Assembly: GCF_013035425.1 (NCBI RefSeq)
Contig: NZ_WQHX01000007.1
Span: forward strand, 62,001-126,000
Reading direction: 5' to 3'
DNA length: 64,000 nt
Source of the DNA: Ruegeria arenilitoris
GTDB taxonomy: Bacteria; Pseudomonadota; Alphaproteobacteria; Rhodobacterales; Rhodobacteraceae
Shown: positions 17,652-26,126 of the stretch, one piece after another
How positions within the stretch are numbered: the stretch's first letter is position 1
Layout of the letters: each line of letters starts with the position of its first letter
Translations under genes and position numbers: made by a program
The notes under the pieces: generated by a model
The model's database searches: none
Told to the model about the DNA's origin: nothing
Seen by the model: only the letters and a program-made list of their open reading frames with translations

Positions 17652-18409
17652 GTTTTTTCTCCGGTACGGACCATTTTTCCATCAATGAAATGGATGCCGC
17701 ATTCTTCTTTGTTCTGATTGCGCCAACGTCCGGCGCGCGGGTCTTCGCCCTCTTTGACCGACGATGTGCAAGGGGCGCAACCGATCGAAGGGTATCCTTT
17801 TGCCACCAGTGGATGTCGTGGTAAGCGATTTTCGTCCATATAGGCACGTACGTCTTCTGGTGCCCAATGTGCCAACGGGTTGACCTTGATCCGACCTGTT
17901 CCGTCTTCGACTTCGAAGAACTCCAGAGTGGCCCGAGTGCCCGACTGAAAGCGCTTTCGCCCTGAAATCCAGCCGCTGTAGCCAGAGAGTGCCTGTTGCA
18001 AGGGAAAGGTTTTCCGCAGATTGCAACAGGCGTCTGTATCATGAACGTGAAGGGCGCCATATGGGTCGTCACGCTGTACATCTTCGTCATTCGCTCGAAT
18101 AATACGTACGTTGCTCAGCCCCAGCCTATCACTAACTTCATGCTGATACTCCAAGGTCTCAGTAAACAGCATCTGCGTATCAATGAACAACACTGGTGTA
18201 GCCTTATCGACTACTGCCACCATGTGCAGCAAGACGACTGATTCCGCTCCAAAGCTGGAAACCAGGGCAAGATCTTCGATTTCTGCCAGCGCGCCATGCA
18301 TCACGTCATGAGCACTGTGGTGCCGGAACCGATCATTCAGCGCACCGACTTGCTGTGTCAGCGCGCGACGATCCCGGCCAAGTTCCGTTTGTATCAGGTC
18401 AAGCGGCAT
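17648..18409 (-). CDS. cysH: Assimilatory adenylyl-sulfate (APS/PAPS) reductase
   Basis: The 253-residue enzyme reduces activated sulfate to sulfite using thioredoxin. It has the Cys-Cys pair at 128-129 (D-A-C-C-N-L-R-K) and C-A-P-C at 211-214, which together bind a 4Fe-4S cluster. That pattern marks the APS-reducing bacterial/plant-like type rather than E. coli PAPS reductase. The catalytic cysteine is in K-E-E-C-G-I-H (Cys237). The chosen ATG at 18409 overlaps the end of cysI by 11 bp; a longer reading from 18457 adds residues coded within cysI and is rejected. Confidence 0.93.
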   Translation of the reverse strand: MPLDLIQTELGRDRRALTQQVGALNDRFRHHSAHDVMHGALAEIEDLALVSSFGAESVVLLHMVAVVDKATPVLFIDTQMLFTETLEYQHEVSDRLGLSNVRIIRANDEDVQRDDPYGALHVHDTDACCNLRKTFPLQQALSGYSGWISGRKRFQSGTRATLEFFEVEDGTGRIKVNPLAHWAPEDVRAYMDENRLPRHPLVAKGYPSIGCAPCTSSVKEGEDPRAGRWRNQNKEECGIHFIDGKMVRTGEKT

Positions 18410-20063
18410 TCGCTCGAGCCTCTGGATAGAGAGCAGCCTTGAACGGCGCCATTCCAACGCGACGGTAAGTTTCCAGGAAGGTCTCTTCGGTGCCGTCTCG
18501 CTGCTCCAAATAGGTTTCTACGATACGTTCCACGGCAGGCACGATTTCGTCGTAAGCAAAACCAGGCCCGGTGCGATCACCAACCGCGGCGGATTCGGTT
18601 GCGTCGCCACCCAATGTAATTTGATAGTTTTCGACGCCAGCACGATCCAAGCCAAGAATACCAATATGGCCTACGTGGTGGTGGCCACACGCGTTAATGC
18701 AGCCCGAAATCTTGATCTTCAGGTGGCCGATATCATGCTCAAGTTTCAGCTCGTCGAAGCGGGTCGCTATCTCTTGTGCAACCGGGATTGAACGGGCGGT
18801 TGCCAGCGCGCAGTAATCCATGCCGGGGCAGGCAATGATGTCGCTGATCAGGCCGATATTGGCTGTGGCCAGCTCATACTCTTTCAGCTTGGCATGGATC
18901 ACCGGCAGGTCCGACTTGTGGACATGCGGCAGAATCACGTTCTGCTCATGGCTGATGCGCAGCTCGTCATAGGCGAACTCTTGGGCCAGATCCGCCATCA
19001 CGCGCATCTGCTCGGCAGTCGCATCACCCGGTGTCTGACCGTGCTTCTTGATCGAGATCGTGACGATCGCGTGGTCCGCGTTCTTGTGCGGTGCGATGTT
19101 GGTATCGACCCACGAACGGAAGACCGGATCGTTGGTATAGGCGCCTTCGAACGACGCAACCGAACCTTTGCGGAAGGCCGGAGGTGCAAAGTGGCCTTTG
19201 ATCTCATCCAGCAGAGCCATATCGGCGCCCTTGAACTGCGGGCGAACCTGTAGGAAGCGCTCATTCACCTTGGCGCGGATGGCGTCGATGCCATGTTCGT
19301 GCACAGTGATCTTAATGCGGGCTTTGTACTTGTTGTCGCGGCGGCCGATCTGGTTCCACACGGACACCGTGGCTTCCAGATAGGCCAGCAAATCGTCAAA
19401 TGCGACGAACTCGGACAGCTCCTTGCCGATCATCGGAGTGCGGCCAAGACCGCCACCCACGATAACCCGGGCACCAAGAACGCCGTCACGTTCAACCAGT
19501 TGCAGGCCGATGTCGTGCGCCTTTATCACTGCGCGATCGTTCTCCGAGCCGGTAATAGCGATCTTGAACTTTCGCGGCATGAACTGGAATTCCGGATGGT
19601 CGGTGGACCATTGACGCAGAAGTTCAGCGTAGGGGCGGGGGTCCGCAATTTCATCTGCCGCGGCACCCGCAAAATGGTCGGCAGTAACGTTGCGAATGGT
19701 GTTGCCCGAGGTCTGGATGGCGTGCATGCCAACCTCGGCCAGCGCATCCAGCATATCCGGCACGTCATTCAGTTTGGGCCAGTTGTACTGGATGTTTTGA
19801 CGGGTGGTGAAGTGACCGTACCCTTTATCCCACTTCTCGGCTAGCAGGGCCAACTGGCGCATCTGAGCGCTGGACAGCGTACCATAGGGAATAGCTACTC
19901 GCAGCATGTAGGCGTGCAACTGCAGATAAAGGCCATTCATCAAACGAAGTGGTTTGAATTCATCTTCGGTCAAAGAGCCGTCAATTCGACGTTCAACTTG
20001 AGCGCGGAACTGCGCGTTGCGCTCTGACAAAAATGCTGCGTCAAACTCAGAGTAACGATACAT
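18399..20063 (-). CDS. cysI: Sulfite reductase hemoprotein (nitrite/sulfite reductase family)
   Basis: The 554-residue siroheme/4Fe-4S enzyme performs six-electron reduction of sulfite to sulfide. The cluster-siroheme cysteines are Cys412 and Cys418 (C-P-G-M-D-Y-C) and Cys455 and Cys459 (S-G-C-I-N-A-C-G-H-H). The N-terminal ferredoxin-like half-domains include the G-H-F-T-T-R-Q-N-I-Q segment. No cysJ is present, so electrons probably come from ferredoxin. Its operon contains cobA for siroheme, cysH and DUF934, all reading leftwards. It starts at ATG 20063 behind TAAGGACA, immediately downstream of a strongly structured stretch. Confidence 0.95.
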   Translation of the reverse strand: MYRYSEFDAAFLSERNAQFRAQVERRIDGSLTEDEFKPLRLMNGLYLQLHAYMLRVAIPYGTLSSAQMRQLALLAEKWDKGYGHFTTRQNIQYNWPKLNDVPDMLDALAEVGMHAIQTSGNTIRNVTADHFAGAAADEIADPRPYAELLRQWSTDHPEFQFMPRKFKIAITGSENDRAVIKAHDIGLQLVERDGVLGARVIVGGGLGRTPMIGKELSEFVAFDDLLAYLEATVSVWNQIGRRDNKYKARIKITVHEHGIDAIRAKVNERFLQVRPQFKGADMALLDEIKGHFAPPAFRKGSVASFEGAYTNDPVFRSWVDTNIAPHKNADHAIVTISIKKHGQTPGDATAEQMRVMADLAQEFAYDELRISHEQNVILPHVHKSDLPVIHAKLKEYELATANIGLISDIIACPGMDYCALATARSIPVAQEIATRFDELKLEHDIGHLKIKISGCINACGHHHVGHIGILGLDRAGVENYQITLGGDATESAAVGDRTGPGFAYDEIVPAVERIVETYLEQRDGTEETFLETYRRVGMAPFKAALYPEARANAA

Positions 20064-20081
20064 GATTAGTTGTCCTTAAAT

Positions 20082-20143
20082 GCAGCCCCGAACCTTGGGG
20101 GCCTTTACGGGGAGAGAAGGCCGGAGGTCAGGCCCGGGGCTGC
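20082..20143 (-). promoter_or_regulatory. Structured RNA element before cysI
   Basis: On the minus strand a 9-bp closing stem GCAGCCCCG/CGGGGCTGC (20135-20143 with 20082-20090) encloses a second stem GGCCTT/AAGGCC (20117-20122 with 20100-20105) and an ACCT/AGGT pairing between them. The 62-nt structure overlaps the end of the DUF2849 gene and ends about 19 bases before the cysI start. It does not match a riboswitch I can name. It could be a processing, stability or translation-control element. Confidence 0.5.
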
Positions 20144-20442
20144 GGGGAAGTTTCCTGTTTGCCATGGGCATAATTGGACGGGCCAGTCCGTCGGAAATCT
20201 TCCCGAAAATGGGTAGGTTCAGGACCTGAGTCACCCGCCACAGCATCAGCGAGATAGGCGCCGACAATCTTGCTGTACTGGCGTTCGGCATCTAGCAATC
20301 GAACTTGCGCGTGTGCTTCGTCGGTGATCAGTTCCGCATCAGAAAAATCGCGAGACCAACGGTCATCTTCTGTCAGGTAAACCACATCTCCTTCCAACAG
20401 ATCGTTGGCGGTGACAACTTTGGGTGTAAAAGCGCGGGCCAT
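20128..20442 (-). CDS. DUF2849 protein in the sulfur operon
   Basis: The 104-residue product opens with F-T-P-K-V-V-T-A-N-D-L-L-E-G-D-V-V-Y and contains W-S-R-D-F, as in DUF2849 members that sit next to sulfite reductase genes in alphaproteobacteria. No signal peptide or membrane segment is visible. Function is unknown; its constant association with cobA/cysI suggests a small accessory factor in sulfite reduction. Its ATG shares one base with the cobA stop (TGATG). Confidence 0.8.
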   Translation of the reverse strand: MARAFTPKVVTANDLLEGDVVYLTEDDRWSRDFSDAELITDEAHAQVRLLDAERQYSKIVGAYLADAVAGDSGPEPTHFREDFRRTGPSNYAHGKQETSPQPRA

Positions 20443-21218
20443 CAGGCAAGCTCCTTGTTGAAATCTTTCTGTGCGGCGAATGCGTCTCGCGGCGACAAAC
20501 CGTAAAATGTCAGCGCAGGTCCGTTCATCTCAGCGGCGGTCAGATCGGCTGACAAACGATCCAGTGTCGTGTGCAGCACGCACTGATCAGAACGCGACGC
20601 GTTTTCGACAATGGTAACGGGTGTATCGCGATCTGCCCCATGCATGATCAGACGGCCCTGGATGAATCTGGCGGATTTTTTGCCCATATAGATTGCGGCC
20701 ACAGAGCCAGGGCGCGCCAAAGCAGCCCAATCGTGATCAGCAAACCCGTTCACATCGTGGCCCGTTAGAAATCGAACGGAAGAGTTACGTTCTCGCCGAG
20801 TGAGGCTTTGGCCAATTGTCGCTACTGCTGCCGACGCTGCAGTAACACCGGGCACAATGCGCCATGAAATACCTGCAGCCTCAACGGCATCTATTTCTTC
20901 ATCAAGGCGGCCAAAAACGGTCGGGTCGCCAGACTTCAAACGAACGACACGCTGATACTTGGTTGCGTATTCGACCAGCAGTGCGTTTATGTCACTTTGT
21001 TTCCATGACGGGCCAAAACCGGCTTTGCCTACATCCACTAGGGGCGCTTTTTTGCCGGCCAGCTCGAGCACTTCAGAACTTATTAAGCGGTCATGCAGAA
21101 CAACGTCCGCCAATTCAAATGACCTTATCGCCTTAACGGTAAGCAGTTCTGCATCGCCGGGGCCAGCGCCGACAAAATCGACGTGACCGGGTTGAACTTT
21201 GTCTTGATGATGCTGCAT
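20442..21218 (-). CDS. cobA: Uroporphyrinogen-III C-methyltransferase
   Basis: The 258-residue SAM-dependent methyltransferase makes precorrin-2, the precursor of siroheme. Features are the N-terminal V-D-F-V-G-A-G-P-G-D-A-E-L-L-T (about residues 14-28), R-L-K-S-G-D-P-T-V-F-G-R (about 96-107) and P-G-V-T-A-A-S-A-A. It corresponds to the CysG-A domain only; the dehydrogenase/ferrochelatase half (CysG-B) is not in this window. As first gene of the cys operon its obvious job here is siroheme supply for CysI. Confidence 0.95.
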   Translation of the reverse strand: MQHHQDKVQPGHVDFVGAGPGDAELLTVKAIRSFELADVVLHDRLISSEVLELAGKKAPLVDVGKAGFGPSWKQSDINALLVEYATKYQRVVRLKSGDPTVFGRLDEEIDAVEAAGISWRIVPGVTAASAAVATIGQSLTRRERNSSVRFLTGHDVNGFADHDWAALARPGSVAAIYMGKKSARFIQGRLIMHGADRDTPVTIVENASRSDQCVLHTTLDRLSADLTAAEMNGPALTFYGLSPRDAFAAQKDFNKELA

Positions 21219-21256
21219 TTGGCGATCCGGGCGCGGTTTGACTTACCTCACAATAT

Positions 21257-21270
21257 AGGAAATATTTCCT
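21257..21270. promoter_or_regulatory. Palindrome between cobA operon and Lrp-type regulator
   Basis: AGGAAATATTTCCT is a perfect 14-bp palindrome in the 143-bp divergent spacer, 38 bp from the cobA start. Lrp/AsnC regulators often bind AT-centred palindromes of this size. It is a good candidate operator for the sulfur operon and the regulator gene. Confidence 0.55.
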
Positions 21271-21361
21271 CTATGACGCCATAATGCGTGAAAAAAAAGA
21301 ACATTTGTTCCAAATTTTACTGCCGAAGGAACAAGAGTTTCGAAACGAGAGGAAAACAAGA

Positions 21362-21841
21362 ATGTCGGTGCGAATAGACGCCACAGACCAGAAAATTCTG
21401 TTCGAGCTGCAAAGAGACGCTAGCCAATCTCTGGATGAGATCGCAGCTCGTGTTGGTAGTTCGAAGACACCAGTTTGGAATCGCATACGAAAGCTGAAGG
21501 GTGCTGGTGTTATAGGTCAGCAAACTGTCTTGCTGGATGCCGAGGCGTTAGGTTTCGAGGCGACATTCTTTGTCCTGATCCGAACTTCGGAGCATGAGGC
21601 TGAATGGCAGCGTAAATTTCTCAACGCATTGCGAAATCGCCCCGAAGTTCAAGAAGCGCATCGGCTAGCAGGCGACATCGACTACATTCTGAAGGTTCGG
21701 GTCAAAAATGCCCGCGCATACGATGCGTTTTATCAAAACCTGATTTCCGAGGTTCGGGTTCACAACGTCACCGCCTTACTATCGATGGAAGAAATTAAGT
21801 CCACAACCATGTTGCCGTTGAATGCGATTTCCCTGGACTAA
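21362..21841 (+). CDS. Lrp/AsnC-family transcriptional regulator
   Basis: The 159-residue protein has an N-terminal helix-turn-helix (residues 5-60; D-A-T-D-Q-K-I-L, K-T-P-V-W-N-R-I-R-K-L) and a C-terminal RAM/AsnC ligand-binding domain (A-G-D-I-D-Y-I-L-K-V). The ATG at 21362 follows GAGAGG; a start at 21284 would add an AT-rich, charged extension not seen in the family. It is divergent from cobA-cysI-cysH and probably regulates that operon, perhaps sensing a sulfur amino acid. That target is inferred from position and the palindrome. Confidence 0.87.
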   Translation: MSVRIDATDQKILFELQRDASQSLDEIAARVGSSKTPVWNRIRKLKGAGVIGQQTVLLDAEALGFEATFFVLIRTSEHEAEWQRKFLNALRNRPEVQEAHRLAGDIDYILKVRVKNARAYDAFYQNLISEVRVHNVTALLSMEEIKSTTMLPLNAISLD

Positions 21842-21851
21842 CACGCGAAAT

Positions 21852-23051
21852 TCATGCTTGGACCATTAAGTTTGACAGGCCGTGAAAGTGATAGGTGTCA
21901 GCGTACCGCGCCTTTTCAATGAGGCGCAAATTTGGGCATCTATCGAACAAAACGCGCAACGCAATGCGCATCTCAAGTCGCGCAAGAGGAGCTCCGACGC
22001 AGAAATGCAGCCCTCCGCCAAAACTAACATTAGCAATTGCTTTGCGGCTGGGATCGAATAAATCTGGCTGCGGCCAAACCTCGGGGTCTCGGTTTGCTGC
22101 CGCTAACAGTAAGGCGATTTGCTCACCTCTACTGAAGGTATTTCCAAAAACTTCGACATCTTCATAAGCGTATCGCGTGAACATGTGCAAAGGTGGATCG
22201 TACCTTAAGACTTCCTCGACCAATTGGTCTAAGGGGTTGGAAAATAAGTCCTGAGAAAAGGCTCCATCAGTCAGTACAGCATTTAAGCCATTTCCAAGGG
22301 TGTGCACGGTTGCTTCATGTCCCGCGTTCAGCAAAAGTATGCAGGTTGCAATTAACTCATCTCTGTTTAGCTTTTCACCATCTTCTTCCGCTTGAATCAA
22401 ACGTGTGATGAGGTCGTCTTTCGGATCGTTACGGCGGTGTTCGATGTATTCGTTTAAGAACGCACTGAATTCGCTTGAAGATTGGGCAGCCGCGTCTTCG
22501 GTTTGCCTTGTCCTGCCTGCCTGATACATAGCGACCATATCGTGCGACCAAGCCAGAAGTTGTGGGGCTATATCCTCAGGCACCCCGAGCAAGCGACAAA
22601 TAGTGATGACGGGAACTTTATTGCAGTATGCTGGCAAAAGATCGAACGGTTCTTTGGGAAATTCGTCGATCAGACTATTGCATAGCTCTTCAATGCCCGT
22701 TGACATCGCTGAGATAGCCCGGGAAGTGAACGCGCGCAGAACCAATGCCCGCAACCTTGTGTGACGAGGCGGTTCAAGCTCAAGCATTGAGTTGGCCTCG
22801 ACCGACAACCAAGGGGCTAGATGCGAGGGTCCCGGCGAAGCCATTTCAGGCGGAACCTCGCGGCCAAAGCGACGATCACGCAACAGGGACAGGACAGCCC
22901 GGTTAGATACAGCCGCAACCATCCCGTAATCTTGCCAAAATAACAGGTCGCCATATTGTCGAGCTTCAGCATAAAAGGAATAGGGGTTCTGTACGAAGGA
23001 CGGGTCAGTAGGAGATTGTGTCAACGTCTTCATGAACCGCACACTTGCCAT
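21852..23051 (-). CDS. Cytochrome P450
   Basis: The soluble bacterial P450 of about 399 residues has every core motif. These are the I-helix A-G-H-E-A-T, the K-helix E-E-V-L-R (E-x-x-R), and the heme loop F-G-G-G-L-H-F-C-V-G with the cysteine ligand. It lacks a membrane anchor and needs separate ferredoxin partners, which are not adjacent. Substrate is unknown. Possible starts are ATG 23051 or ATG 23033; the TTG at 23069 seems less likely. It is head-to-head with dctB, with only about 29 bp between start codons, so each promoter must lie in the other's coding region or in that gap. Confidence 0.92.
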   Translation of the reverse strand: MASVRFMKTLTQSPTDPSFVQNPYSFYAEARQYGDLLFWQDYGMVAAVSNRAVLSLLRDRRFGREVPPEMASPGPSHLAPWLSVEANSMLELEPPRHTRLRALVLRAFTSRAISAMSTGIEELCNSLIDEFPKEPFDLLPAYCNKVPVITICRLLGVPEDIAPQLLAWSHDMVAMYQAGRTRQTEDAAAQSSSEFSAFLNEYIEHRRNDPKDDLITRLIQAEEDGEKLNRDELIATCILLLNAGHEATVHTLGNGLNAVLTDGAFSQDLFSNPLDQLVEEVLRYDPPLHMFTRYAYEDVEVFGNTFSRGEQIALLLAAANRDPEVWPQPDLFDPSRKAIANVSFGGGLHFCVGAPLARLEMRIALRVLFDRCPNLRLIEKARYADTYHFHGLSNLMVQA

Positions 23052-23080
23052 GGCGCCCGTCGAATGCAAGACCCTAAAGC

Positions 23081-24814
23081 ATGCATCGGTTATGGATCAT
23101 ACTAGGGTTTCTCTCAGCGGTTGGGCTATTGTCTGTGGGCGTTTGGACCTATGCGTATCGTCAAGCTCTCTCGCAACTAAGTGAAAAGGCAGAGGCGGAC
23201 CTCGAACTTGCGGCCGACAGGTTGAGCACACAGATGCAGGTGTACCAAGAATTGGCTGTGTTGATGGCAGACCACCCGGGCCTGCGTACTCTCGAAGACG
23301 CATCGCAGAAACGGGCAGCGCGGTTACTGTTGTTGGACGTGGCGGACAAAACTGCTGCAGTCAACATTATGTATTTGGATCGCAAAGGGCAGGTTCTGGC
23401 GGCAGCACAACCGACGCCACAACCAAGTTTAGCGAAACACCCTGCATTTAAACGGGCAATGCAAGGCGCCTTGGGCACTGCGCATGGTGTCATGCCGAAC
23501 AGCGATGATCGTACATATTCATATGCTGCGCCTTCTTTCGGTCCTTTTGGGGAAATTGAAGGCGTCTTGATGGTCGTCGCAGACGTTCAGGATGTGGAAC
23601 AAACCTGGCGTGGTAGCACCGAGGCGGTATTCTTCGTCGATTCCGATGGGATCGTCTTTATCTCCAATCGGTCTGATCTTTTGTTTTGGCAAAGGTCCGA
23701 AGGGCAACCCGGACTGGTCCCTCCCAACGGTGGGTCCGTTGATTTCGCCTCAATTCACGTTGGGGTTCACGAGGTTTGGAAACTGAACTGGGGCCGTTAT
23801 CTGCCTAATCGCGCACTGCATCTTACGCTTGATCTTCCAGTGATCGACATGACGGCGGAGGTGTTGGTGGACGTCGCACCCGCACGGCGCTTAGCTATTT
23901 TACAGGCCGCTGCCGTTGCTGCGATTTGTTTGGCATTTGGTGCATTTTTGTTTCTTGCGACCGAGCGTCGACGTGCGCTGTCCGAAGCTAATGCGGTATT
24001 GGAAAGCCGCGTTGCGCAGCGAACACGCGCCCTCACTGCCGCAAATACTGCTCTGCGCCACGAGGTTTCAGAAAGACAAGAGGCGGAAGCGGCCCTTCGA
24101 CAAGCACAGGCTGAGCTTGTGCAAGCTGGTAAGCTGAGTGCGTTAGGGAAAATGTCAGCAGGGATCAGTCACGAACTGAACCAACCACTGATGGCAATTC
24201 GGCAATTTGCTGACAATGGCTCTGCGTTTCTTGATCGTGGAAACGAGTCGCGCGCTGGGGAAAACTTGGGGCGGATTTCCGAAATGGCGGCTCGTATGGC
24301 GCGGATCATCAAGAACTTGAGGGCATTCGCCCGAAACGAAAGCGAACCCATGGGTAGGGTTGATCTCGTTCAGGTCCTCAACACAGCTGTGGAACTGACC
24401 GAAACTCGTTTGCGCACTGATGGAGTCGATTATGACTGGGAACCTCCAACTACACCGGTATGGGTTTGGGGCGGCGAAGTTCGTTTAGTTCAGGTTTTTG
24501 TTAACCTTATCACCAATGCCGCGGATGCTATGGAGGGATCCCAAAACGCAAGAGTCAAAATAACACTACACACTGATAGACGGCCAAGGGTCTCGGTTCG
24601 AGACACCGGGCCAGGCATCGAGGACCCGGATCGTATGTTCGAACCTTTCTACACCACTAAATCAGTCGGCAGCTCGGAAGGTATGGGGTTAGGCTTGTCA
24701 ATATCGTATGGGCTTGTTCAGAGTTTCGGGGGCGACATACGGGGCAGGAACACACCAGAAGGAGCTGAATTTACTGTCGAGCTTGACCCCTATACCAAGG
24801 AAAAGGCGGCATAA
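23081..24814 (+). CDS. dctB: C4-dicarboxylate sensor histidine kinase
   Basis: The 577-residue membrane kinase has a first membrane helix (about 5-27), a periplasmic sensory domain (about 28-280) and a second helix (about 285-305). After a coiled linker come the dimerisation domain with phospho-acceptor His364 (G-I-S-H-E-L-N-Q-P) and an ATPase domain with D-T-G-P-G-I and G-M-G-L-G-L-S. This is the DctB architecture for sensing succinate, fumarate or malate. It shares one base with dctD (TAATG) and precedes the dctPQM transporter, its likely target through DctD. Confidence 0.93.
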   Translation: MHRLWIILGFLSAVGLLSVGVWTYAYRQALSQLSEKAEADLELAADRLSTQMQVYQELAVLMADHPGLRTLEDASQKRAARLLLLDVADKTAAVNIMYLDRKGQVLAAAQPTPQPSLAKHPAFKRAMQGALGTAHGVMPNSDDRTYSYAAPSFGPFGEIEGVLMVVADVQDVEQTWRGSTEAVFFVDSDGIVFISNRSDLLFWQRSEGQPGLVPPNGGSVDFASIHVGVHEVWKLNWGRYLPNRALHLTLDLPVIDMTAEVLVDVAPARRLAILQAAAVAAICLAFGAFLFLATERRRALSEANAVLESRVAQRTRALTAANTALRHEVSERQEAEAALRQAQAELVQAGKLSALGKMSAGISHELNQPLMAIRQFADNGSAFLDRGNESRAGENLGRISEMAARMARIIKNLRAFARNESEPMGRVDLVQVLNTAVELTETRLRTDGVDYDWEPPTTPVWVWGGEVRLVQVFVNLITNAADAMEGSQNARVKITLHTDRRPRVSVRDTGPGIEDPDRMFEPFYTTKSVGSSEGMGLGLSISYGLVQSFGGDIRGRNTPEGAEFTVELDPYTKEKAA

Positions 24815-26040
24815 TGCGCAAAGTTCTTTTGGTCGACGATGATCCTGCTGTTCGCGAAGCTCTGGCACAGACACTAGAACTTGCGGACTATGAACCGGTT
24901 TCCACAGGTTCGTTTGTAGCTGCCAAGGATCATATTCGAAGGGATTTCGCAGGAGTAATTGTATCTGACATTCGTATGCCGGGTCGCGATGGTTTTCATC
25001 TGCTTACATACGCCCGAGACATCGATCCAGAGTTACCGGTTATTTTGCTTACCGGAGAAGGCGACATACCAATGGCGGTTCAAGCTATGGGGAAGGGCGC
25101 CTTCGACTTTCTGGAAAAACCTTGTGCCGCCGACGATTTAGTGTCGGTGCTGAAAAGAGCGTTCGCCGCCCGTGACGAAATACTCGATCAGCGAAAACAA
25201 AAACGGGAACTAGAGAAGGGTGACCCTGCGGCGCGCATGTTGTTTGGGTTGTCGGATCAAGCGGAGGCGCTGCGGGCCAGGGTTAGGACAGTAGCCGCAA
25301 CCAAAGCTGAGGTTTTAATTAAGGGTCCGACCGGTAGTGGTATTTCCAAAGTCGCGGAAGTCGTGCACTTGATATCCGCCAACGGACAGGGGGCTTTTGT
25401 AAAACGCCCTGCGTCGGGCTTGTCGAGCCAAGAGTTGATACAAAGCTGTGAGGACGCAGCCGGTGGCTCGTTGTTTCTGGATGAAATTTCGGCAATGCCC
25501 ACCGCGACTCAATACGCGGCACTGGACATTATGGAAAAGGGTTCCCTTGCACGGATCATCGCCGGATCGACAGCTGATCTGGAGAAATTGTCTGCAGATG
25601 GGCAGTTCAACGCAGATCTTTTCTATCGATTGGACGTAATGCGTGTAAGGATCCCATCGTTGGCTGAACGGCCCGAGGATATTCCCGTTCTTTTCCGGCA
25701 ATACGTCGACCAGGCCGCAGAGCAAGCGGGATTGACGGCACCCGACGTATCCTCGGAACACCTTGCGGCACTGATGGCGCAGGATTGGCCGGGTAATGCC
25801 AGATCTTTAATGTCGGCGGCGATGCGTTTTGTGCTTGGTATGCCAGAAGAGGCCGCAAAAGCTGCGGATCAGGGTTTGAATGAACAGATGGCCAGCGTAG
25901 AGCGTTCGCTGTTGATCGCGGCTTTGGGGCGACACAACGGTAAGGCTTCGGAGGCGGCAAAAGCGCTAAAGCTGCCGCGTAAAACATTTTACGACAAGCT
26001 CGCTCGTCACCAAATACGGCCCGAGGATTATCGAAGATAA
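24814..26040 (+). CDS. dctD: DctD-like response regulator with degenerate AAA+ domain
   Basis: The 408-residue NtrC-family regulator is shorter than the usual 440-460. The receiver is intact: D8-D9-D10, phospho-acceptor Asp52 in S-D-I-R-M-P-G, Thr80 and Lys102. The AAA+ domain is damaged. Walker A reads G-P-T-G-S-G-I-S (171-178), with Ile in place of the ATP-binding Lys. Walker B S-L-F-L-D-E (219-224) remains, but the segment between has lost the GAFTGA loop that touches sigma-54. A C-terminal Fis-type helix-turn-helix (about 368-400) is present. It probably binds DNA and cannot activate sigma-54 polymerase in the classical way. Confidence 0.9.
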   Translation: MRKVLLVDDDPAVREALAQTLELADYEPVSTGSFVAAKDHIRRDFAGVIVSDIRMPGRDGFHLLTYARDIDPELPVILLTGEGDIPMAVQAMGKGAFDFLEKPCAADDLVSVLKRAFAARDEILDQRKQKRELEKGDPAARMLFGLSDQAEALRARVRTVAATKAEVLIKGPTGSGISKVAEVVHLISANGQGAFVKRPASGLSSQELIQSCEDAAGGSLFLDEISAMPTATQYAALDIMEKGSLARIIAGSTADLEKLSADGQFNADLFYRLDVMRVRIPSLAERPEDIPVLFRQYVDQAAEQAGLTAPDVSSEHLAALMAQDWPGNARSLMSAAMRFVLGMPEEAAKAADQGLNEQMASVERSLLIAALGRHNGKASEAAKALKLPRKTFYDKLARHQIRPEDYRR

Positions 26041-26094
26041 AATCTGTTGCCGCGTCTTCGAAACATAAGTGCGCCTCGATCTGTTGATTCGATG

Positions 26095-26112
26095 TGTGCG
26101 GATTTTCGCACA
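26095..26112. promoter_or_regulatory. DctD-type operator, copy 1
   Basis: TGTGCG-N6-CGCACA is an 18-bp inverted repeat. Rhizobial DctD is known to bind tandem palindromic sites upstream of dctA. This copy and the next lie between dctD and dctP. Confidence 0.75.
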
Positions 26113-26126
26113 GCCAGGGTGACCGG

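Noticed and set aside
19293..19844. Plus-strand frame of 183 codons opposite cysI
   Set aside because: Antisense shadow of a well-conserved gene; no independent ribosome site or family signature.
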